11,583 nucleotides of DNA from Nitrospirota bacterium (GTDB lineage: Bacteria; Nitrospirota; Thermodesulfovibrionia; Thermodesulfovibrionales; Dissulfurispiraceae): positions 1 to 11,583 of the forward strand of contig DUZI01000026.1 of assembly GCA_013349595.1 (NCBI GenBank), written 5' to 3'. This document shows, piece after piece, positions 8,398 to 11,583 of the stretch. The notes under the pieces were generated by a model. It searched no databases. It was not told the origin of the DNA and worked only from the letters and a program-made list of their open reading frames with translations. Numbering within the stretch: the stretch's first letter is position 1; each line of letters opens with the position of its first letter. The position numbers and the translations under genes were made by a program.

Positions 8398-9525
8398 ATG
8401 AGAGTTATTATTTCTGGTGGTGGTACAGGTGGCCATCTTTATCCAGCAATTGCCCTTGCAGAGCAATTACTTCAAACTGTAATTTTAAAAAAAATAAAAA
8501 AACAAGACATCCTTTTTGTTGGTTCAGAATACGGGATTGAAAAAAAGATTGTTCCACAAGAGGGTTTTCAGATTGAGCTATTGAATGTTACTGGTTTTGT
8601 TGGAAAGTCTCTTTTTGCAAAGATAAAATCAATTTACAAACTACTAATAGCCTTTCAAAAGACTCTTAAAATCCTCAATATCTTTCGCCCAAAGATTGTT
8701 ATTGGTTCTGGTGGATATGTATCTATCGCTATGCTTTTAAGTGCTGTTATGAAGGGTATCCCTACAATTATTCTTGAACAAAATAGCATTCCAGGGCTTG
8801 CTAATAAAATACTTGGCAAATTTGTTGATATCATTTGTATTACCTATGAAGAGAGTTCTTCTTTTTTCCCAATAAACAAGGTATATCACACAGGCAATCC
8901 TATCAGAAGCAAGATTTTGATTGCTGAACTTGAAAGTGCCTATGAAATCTTTCAACTTGATAGGCAAAAAAAGACAATCTTAATCTTTGGAGGAAGTAAA
9001 GGCGCACATAGCATCAATACCGCAGTCTTTGAAGCCTTGCCTTATTTGCTTGACCTAAAATTATACATACAATTTATACATCAGACTGGAGAAAATGACT
9101 TTGAAGAAGCAAAAGAACATTACAGAAAAACAGGTTTTCATGCCTTAGTTTATAAATTTATCGAAAAAATACCAGAGGCTTACAAAGTATCAAGTCTTCT
9201 GATATGTAGGGCAGGGGCTACTACTTTGTCAGAGATTACCGCGGCTGGAAAAGCATCCATATTAATACCCTATCCCTATGCTGCATCTAATCATCAAGAA
9301 AAAAATGCCCTTCGTTTGGAAGCATTAGGAGCAGCAAAGGTTATAAAAGAAAAAAATCTCTCTGGTGAAGTGCTTGCCAAAGAAATCAGAAAATTATTAA
9401 ATAATGAAGAGGAACTCCATGCCATGGAACTTGCCTCTTCATCTATTGGAAAAGCTGATGCAGCAGAAAAGATTGTAAGCATTGCCTTGAGTCTTATTAA
9501 CAAAAAAGATTCAAAAAAACATTAG
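8398..9525 (+). CDS. murG: UDP-GlcNAc : lipid I N-acetylglucosaminyltransferase (MurG)
   Basis: Peripheral inner-membrane GT-B glycosyltransferase that converts lipid I to lipid II on the cytoplasmic side. The N-domain has the glycine-rich GGGTGGHLYPA loop (7-17), TGFVGKS (65-71), GSGGYVS (103-109) and LEQNSIPG (126-133). The C-domain has HTGNPIR (164-170), FGGSKGAHSIN (197-207), HQTGE (228-232), CRAGATTLSEI (270-280, the UDP-GlcNAc region) and PYPYAASNHQEKNA (291-304). At 375 residues it is of normal size. The gene starts 5 bases after ftsW with no evident Shine-Dalgarno, so it may rely on ribosomes ending ftsW. It is the last gene of the cluster here, and its TAG overlaps the stop of the opposing OsmC gene. 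Confidence 0.96.
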   Translation: MRVIISGGGTGGHLYPAIALAEQLLQTVILKKIKKQDILFVGSEYGIEKKIVPQEGFQIELLNVTGFVGKSLFAKIKSIYKLLIAFQKTLKILNIFRPKIVIGSGGYVSIAMLLSAVMKGIPTIILEQNSIPGLANKILGKFVDIICITYEESSSFFPINKVYHTGNPIRSKILIAELESAYEIFQLDRQKKTILIFGGSKGAHSINTAVFEALPYLLDLKLYIQFIHQTGENDFEEAKEHYRKTGFHALVYKFIEKIPEAYKVSSLLICRAGATTLSEITAAGKASILIPYPYAASNHQEKNALRLEALGAAKVIKEKNLSGEVLAKEIRKLLNNEEELHAMELASSSIGKADAAEKIVSIALSLINKKDSKKH

Positions 9526-9938
9526 ATATTTTCAATCTTATAGTTAAAAGTAATCTTTGCTGAACCCTCAAGTGTAGCTTTTACAGAACAATATTTATCC
9601 ATTGATAAATCGATAGCCTTCTTTACTGCATTTTCATCAATATTTCTACCAATAACAACAAATTCTAAATTCATGTCAGTATATCTTTTGGGGTACTCAT
9701 TCGCAAGATTACCTGAAACATTCACCTTGAAATCAAAGACCTCTTGTTTTTTCTTGTTTAACACAGATATTACATCCATTCCTGAACAACCACCAAGACC
9801 AATCATCAGCAATTCCATAGGAGTCATAGCGCTGCCCCCACCTGACGATTTATCTCCGTCAATTACAATACTGTGGCCACTTCCCGATTGTCCTATAAAT
9901 TGAAAACCATCTACCCATTTCACAATTGCGCTTTTCAT
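9522..9938 (-). CDS. OsmC/Ohr-family protein, YhfA-like subfamily
   Basis: Small cytoplasmic protein of the OsmC/Ohr superfamily, whose characterised members reduce organic hydroperoxides with two cysteines. Of 138 residues, the central GGSAMTPMELLMIGLGGCSGMD block holds Cys51 and the later KYCSV holds Cys117, the two expected redox cysteines. The GGCSGMDV and LSMDKYCSV wording is that of the YhfA-like branch, whose physiological substrate is not settled. An excellent ribosome binding site (AAGGAGG, minus strand, 9948-9954) lies 9 bases before the ATG. The gene is convergent with murG, with overlapping stops, and divergent from the ZraP-like gene. No partner gene adjoins it, so it appears to be transcribed alone. 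Confidence 0.9.
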   Translation of the reverse strand: MKSAIVKWVDGFQFIGQSGSGHSIVIDGDKSSGGGSAMTPMELLMIGLGGCSGMDVISVLNKKKQEVFDFKVNVSGNLANEYPKRYTDMNLEFVVIGRNIDENAVKKAIDLSMDKYCSVKATLEGSAKITFNYKIENI

Positions 9939-10039
9939 TGTTTTAAACCTCCTTATATTATGGTAGTTGTAAAAACACTTTTTAGTCAGTAAGTTATTAA
10001 AAAAATAGCTAAAAAAGATACTTAATTAGTATATTCCAA

Positions 10040-10067
10040 ATTATAATTTAAAAACTTTTCCTTCTAA
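10040..10067 (-). promoter_or_regulatory. Possible sigma-70-type promoter for the OsmC-family gene
   Basis: Read on the minus strand there is a perfect -10 TATAAT (10040-10045) with a poor -35 TTAGAA (10062-10067) 16 bases upstream. It would give a leader of roughly 95 bases before the OsmC-family start at 9938. The region is so A/T-rich that such matches occur easily. It is the best candidate I can see, not a firm call. Confidence 0.22.
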
Positions 10068-10091
10068 GGTAGAAAAAATTATAACCTATTC

Positions 10092-10132
10092 AAATGCAAT
10101 AATTACATGGAAAAGGTGCAAAGATTGCATTT
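10092..10132. promoter_or_regulatory. Inverted repeat, candidate enhancer-binding-protein site
   Basis: AAATGCAAT (10092-10100) is repeated as its exact reverse complement ATTGCATTT (10124-10132). The centres are 32 bases apart, about three helical turns, and a third TGCA (in GGTGCAAA) lies between them. The arms lie about 60-100 bases upstream of the -24/-12 element at 10193, the usual position for sites bound by NtrC-type activators of sigma-54 promoters. The repeat and distance are seen directly. Its role as an activator site is inferred. Confidence 0.45.
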
Positions 10133-10192
10133 TATAAAAAGAATTATCTTTCTTGAGAGCATATCACTTTGATTTATTTCAATATATTTAAT

Positions 10193-10208
10193 TGGCACAA
10201 ATGTTGAT
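10193..10208 (+). promoter_or_regulatory. Sigma-54 (RpoN) -24/-12 promoter for the ZraP-like gene
   Basis: TGGCACAAATGTTGAT matches the sigma-54 consensus TGGCACRNNNNTTGCW at every defined position except the C of the -12 GC, which is A here. The spacing between the -24 GG (10194-10195) and the -12 element (10206-10207) is correct. A transcript would start near 10218, about 25 bases before the ATG at 10244, leaving room for the AAGGAGG ribosome binding site (10228-10234). E. coli zraP is likewise sigma-54 dependent, through the ZraSR two-component system. Confidence 0.65.
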
Positions 10209-10243
10209 TAAATACAAAAAAATAAATAAGGAGGAATAAGATT

Positions 10244-10702
10244 ATGAAAAGATCTATGGTAGTAACTTTGTCGCTCATGTTGGTTTTTGTTTTAAGCACA
10301 GGTGTTTGGGCAATTGGTCCTGGATATGGACATCACAGTGGTAATAGTTTGTATCAAAATCCTCAAGGTAATCCATTGACACAGGAACAAATTGAAAAAC
10401 TTAATAAGTTTAAAGTTGACACATTACAATTAAGACAAAAGATGCTACAATTAAGAACAGATTTATCAGTTCTTAATTCTAAAAAACCTATTGATTACAA
10501 GACAATAGCTGAAAAAGAAAAAGAAATGGTTGATGTAAGACTTCAGATTCATAAAAAAGCCGTTGAATCAGGTGTAGCTGACTTTTTGCCAAGAGGTTAT
10601 GGGATGAGGCAAGGCAGAGGAATGGGTCCTTGTATGATGGACGGTTTTGGACCTGCAGGTTACAATAAAGCAAAAAAGAATTTTAATCCTATAATAAGTT
10701 AA
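10244..10702 (+). CDS. ZraP/Spy-like periplasmic metal-stress protein (LTxxQ family)
   Basis: Predicted exported protein of 152 residues. The signal peptide ends at GVWA (after residue 23). The mature part begins with a Gly/His stretch (GYGHHSG, 27-33), has the LTQEQ motif (45-49) of the CpxP/Spy/ZraP family, then a long charged helical hairpin (about 46-112), and ends with LPRGYGM and a Gly/Met-rich tail containing Cys130. This order (N-terminal histidines, LTxxQ, helices, PRG, Gly-rich tail with a cysteine) resembles E. coli ZraP, a zinc-binding periplasmic chaperone and repressor of the ZraSR envelope-stress system. The sigma-54 promoter upstream strengthens the comparison. No zraS or zraR gene is in the window. 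The ribosome binding site AAGGAGG lies 9 bases before the ATG. The metal bound is not known; zinc or copper is an inference. Confidence 0.8.
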   Translation: MKRSMVVTLSLMLVFVLSTGVWAIGPGYGHHSGNSLYQNPQGNPLTQEQIEKLNKFKVDTLQLRQKMLQLRTDLSVLNSKKPIDYKTIAEKEKEMVDVRLQIHKKAVESGVADFLPRGYGMRQGRGMGPCMMDGFGPAGYNKAKKNFNPIIS

Positions 10703-10713
10703 TACAAATAGGT

Positions 10714-10741
10714 GGTCAGGGGTTGATAAAACTCCCTGACC
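10714..10741 (+). terminator. Stem-loop after the ZraP-like gene (terminator or attenuator)
   Basis: GGTCAGGG (10714-10721) and CCCTGACC (10734-10741) form a perfect 8-base stem, extended by one G-T pair, with a loop of about 10 bases. It begins 12 bases after the ZraP-like stop. The bases after it (TGTTTATATT) are only moderately T-rich, so it could be a weak terminator that lets some transcription into the next gene, or an mRNA 3' end stabiliser. A possible TTG start of the next frame (10723) falls in its loop, which argues against use of that start. Confidence 0.55.
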
Positions 10742-10758
10742 TGTTTATATTAAATATC

Positions 10759-11169
10759 ATGTCAAAAAAACTCATTAACATTATAATTATCCTTTTAATG
10801 CTCATCATTAGTCCTACTGCATTTGCTCAAGAGGATTTGTCTGAAAAATACGATGAAAACACTGAAATTTTATTAAAAGGTATTATTGTTGAAATTACTG
10901 TCCCCCAACGAGGTCCTGTAATTCTGAAGGTCAAATCTAACAAAGATGGAAAGATCTATAATTTAGTCACTGCACCACAATGGTTTTTAACAAAAAATAA
11001 TTTATCATTTAACTCAGGAGACAATATAGAGATTATAGGCTCAAAACTAATCACACCAAAAGGTGAATTGTTTATTATTACACGAAAGTGCAAGATGAGA
11101 GAGTCTGATTATTTCCTCTTTAGAGACCAAAATATGAGACCTCATTGGCGAGGTGCCCACAATCGTTGA
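10759..11169 (+). CDS. Small exported protein of unknown function, probable OB-fold-like beta domain
   Basis: I do not recognise a named gene. From the ATG at 10759 the protein has 136 residues, with a clear signal peptide (MSKK n-region, Ile/Leu-rich core, cleavage after SPTAFA, residue 23). The mature part reads as alternating beta strands: LKGIIVEI, a GPVILKV strand, NLVTAPQWFL (68-77), GDNIEIIGSKL and ELFIITRKCK, ending in FRDQNMRPHWRG (121-132). The order 'G.I, GP..L, PQW, G..IEI.G, RD...P.W' suggests a small OB-fold periplasmic domain. That is an inference from the pattern. The frame also allows a TTG at 10723 with AGGTGG upstream, but this puts 12 odd residues before a normal signal peptide and lies in a hairpin loop. 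The ATG itself lacks a good ribosome binding site. The gene is probably co-transcribed with the ZraP-like gene, which suggests a shared envelope or metal-stress role. Confidence 0.65.
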   Translation: MSKKLINIIIILLMLIISPTAFAQEDLSEKYDENTEILLKGIIVEITVPQRGPVILKVKSNKDGKIYNLVTAPQWFLTKNNLSFNSGDNIEIIGSKLITPKGELFIITRKCKMRESDYFLFRDQNMRPHWRGAHNR

Positions 11170-11178
11170 GACTTTTTT
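11144..11178 (+). terminator. Weak terminator-like structure at the end of the exported-protein gene
   Basis: A run of six T (11173-11178) follows the TGA (11167-11169) directly. Bases 11145-11151 (TTGGCGA) can pair with 11163-11169 (TCGTTGA), but three of the seven pairs are G-T. The T run is plain; the stem is poor. Confidence 0.22.
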
Positions 11179-11207
11179 ATACTAATCAAAAATACTTTTA
11201 GGCAAGT

Positions 11208-11481
11208 CATTACACTGATAAGATAATAGTTTTTACTTTTTCCATCAATCTATCCATGTTCCCAAGGACCTAAATCTAATTTTGTGATAGCTACCAATAA
11301 CTCTCTACCCATTATTTTGTGCATCTGCATTATCTTCACCAATATTATGGCGATATTGTTGGATTGGTCCATGGGGTTTCTCAAGTCATAATTCAAAATC
11401 CTAGTGAAGAGCTTCTTCATCATCATTTATAAACACAGAGGCTGTAATTGGCATTGCATTATAATGAATAAAGCAAAATTA
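11208..11481 (-). pseudogene. yjbQ: Degraded yjbQ (UPF0047 family) gene
   Basis: No intact gene lies here, but conceptual translation of the minus strand gives the core of YjbQ in pieces. In the first frame, from about 11460 down to 11308, the residues read NAMPITASVFINDDEEALH, stop (11401-11403), DFEL, stop (11386-11388, where Trp is expected), LEK, then PIQQYRHN and GEDNADA. The match then shifts frame near 11318 and continues as HKIMGRELLVAITKLDLGPWEH (11319 down to 11256), a stop at 11250-11252, and IDGKSK. Intact relatives have the same order: HITAS, INDDE, DFE-WLE, Y-HN, GEDNADAH, MGRE, LD-GPWE, FDG. A conserved His of HITAS is Pro here. YjbQ is a small cytoplasmic enzyme with reported thiamin-phosphate-synthase activity. 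The N-terminal third is not recognisable. The family match is from memory of its motifs. Confidence 0.75.
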
Positions 11482-11499
11482 AATAAAATCTGTCGATTA

Positions 11500-11521
11500 T
11501 AAAAAGCCTGAAACAGCCCTT
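11500..11521 (-). terminator. Minus-strand terminator-like hairpin
   Basis: Read on the minus strand, AAGGGCTG (11521-11514), loop TTT, and CAGGCTTT (11510-11503) pair with one G-G mismatch and one G-T pair, and the right arm runs into a TTTTT tract ending at 11501. It points leftward, so it could end a gene entering from the right edge. On the plus strand no T tract follows. It lies just upstream of the recognisable part of the yjbQ relic. Confidence 0.3.
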
Positions 11522-11583
11522 CCTAAGCGCTATTTTAAGGATATTAACAGTCAAACAATATAAACAATTACATTCAATTTACG

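Noticed and set aside
9507..9538. Imperfect inverted repeat AGATTcAAAA / TTTTcAATCT around the murG and OsmC-gene stops
   Set aside because: The stem is all A/T apart from one pair and has a C-C mismatch, too weak to call a bidirectional terminator. It is expected by chance in such A/T-rich DNA.
10062..10074. Small dyad TTCTA-AGG-TAGAA in the divergent intergenic region
   Set aside because: Only five bases per arm, with mismatches outside. It also overlaps the tentative -35 of the OsmC-family gene, so its significance cannot be judged.
10723..10758. TTG start for the exported protein gene with AGGTGG upstream
   Set aside because: It places 12 unusual residues ahead of a textbook signal peptide, and the codon lies in the loop of a stable stem. 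It is possible but less likely than the ATG at 10759.
11256..11370. Minus-strand frame of about 40 codons starting MDQSNN within the last 400 bases
   Set aside because: Its second half is the shifted-frame continuation of the yjbQ relic and its first half is out of frame with it, so it is not an independent small gene.

Overview
The window is an AT-rich (roughly one third G+C by eye) piece of a chromosome from a diderm bacterium. Eight consecutive plus-strand genes (1-9525) form the middle of a division and cell wall (dcw) cluster: ftsI (3' end only), murE, murF, mraY, a D-Ala-D-Ala carboxypeptidase, murD, ftsW and murG. MurE carries the DNPR motif of meso-diaminopimelate-adding enzymes. The low G+C, the gene order, a sigma-54-type promoter in front of a ZraP-like gene, and the HITAS/INDDE variety of a YjbQ remnant would suit the Nitrospirota (Thermodesulfovibrio-like) or a neighbouring deep-branching phylum. 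This assignment is an inference and is not proven by anything in the window.

Region 1 (1-9525) is one tightly packed operon. Neighbouring genes overlap by 4-14 bases or are separated by 5-11 bases, and no internal promoter is evident. MurE, MurD and MurF are the Mur ligases that add meso-DAP, D-Glu and D-Ala-D-Ala to the UDP-MurNAc peptide. MraY and MurG make lipid I and lipid II. FtsW polymerises glycan strands, FtsI cross-links them at the septum, and the inserted carboxypeptidase trims the pentapeptides. A hairpin between the carboxypeptidase gene and murD contains both the stop codon of the former and the ribosome binding site of the latter. The genes that often follow murG (murC, murB, ddl, ftsQ, ftsA, ftsZ) are not here.

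Region 2 (9522-11169) is unrelated to the cell wall. A minus-strand OsmC/YhfA-like gene converges on murG so closely that the stop codons overlap. It is divergent, across a 305-base regulatory gap, from a ZraP/Spy-like periplasmic gene. That gap holds a good -24/-12 (sigma-54) promoter with a 9-base inverted repeat 60-100 bases upstream of it, laid out like an enhancer-binding-protein site. A second small exported protein gene follows after a stem-loop.

Region 3 (11170-11583) has no intact gene. On the minus strand it holds the clearly recognisable wreck of a yjbQ (UPF0047) gene, broken by stop codons and a frameshift, and a weak minus-strand terminator-like hairpin near the right edge.

I see no wholly new multi-gene system. 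The points most worth a second look are the sigma-54/ZraP-like locus, the yjbQ relic, the carboxypeptidase inserted in the dcw cluster with its hairpin junction, and an insertion in MurE.
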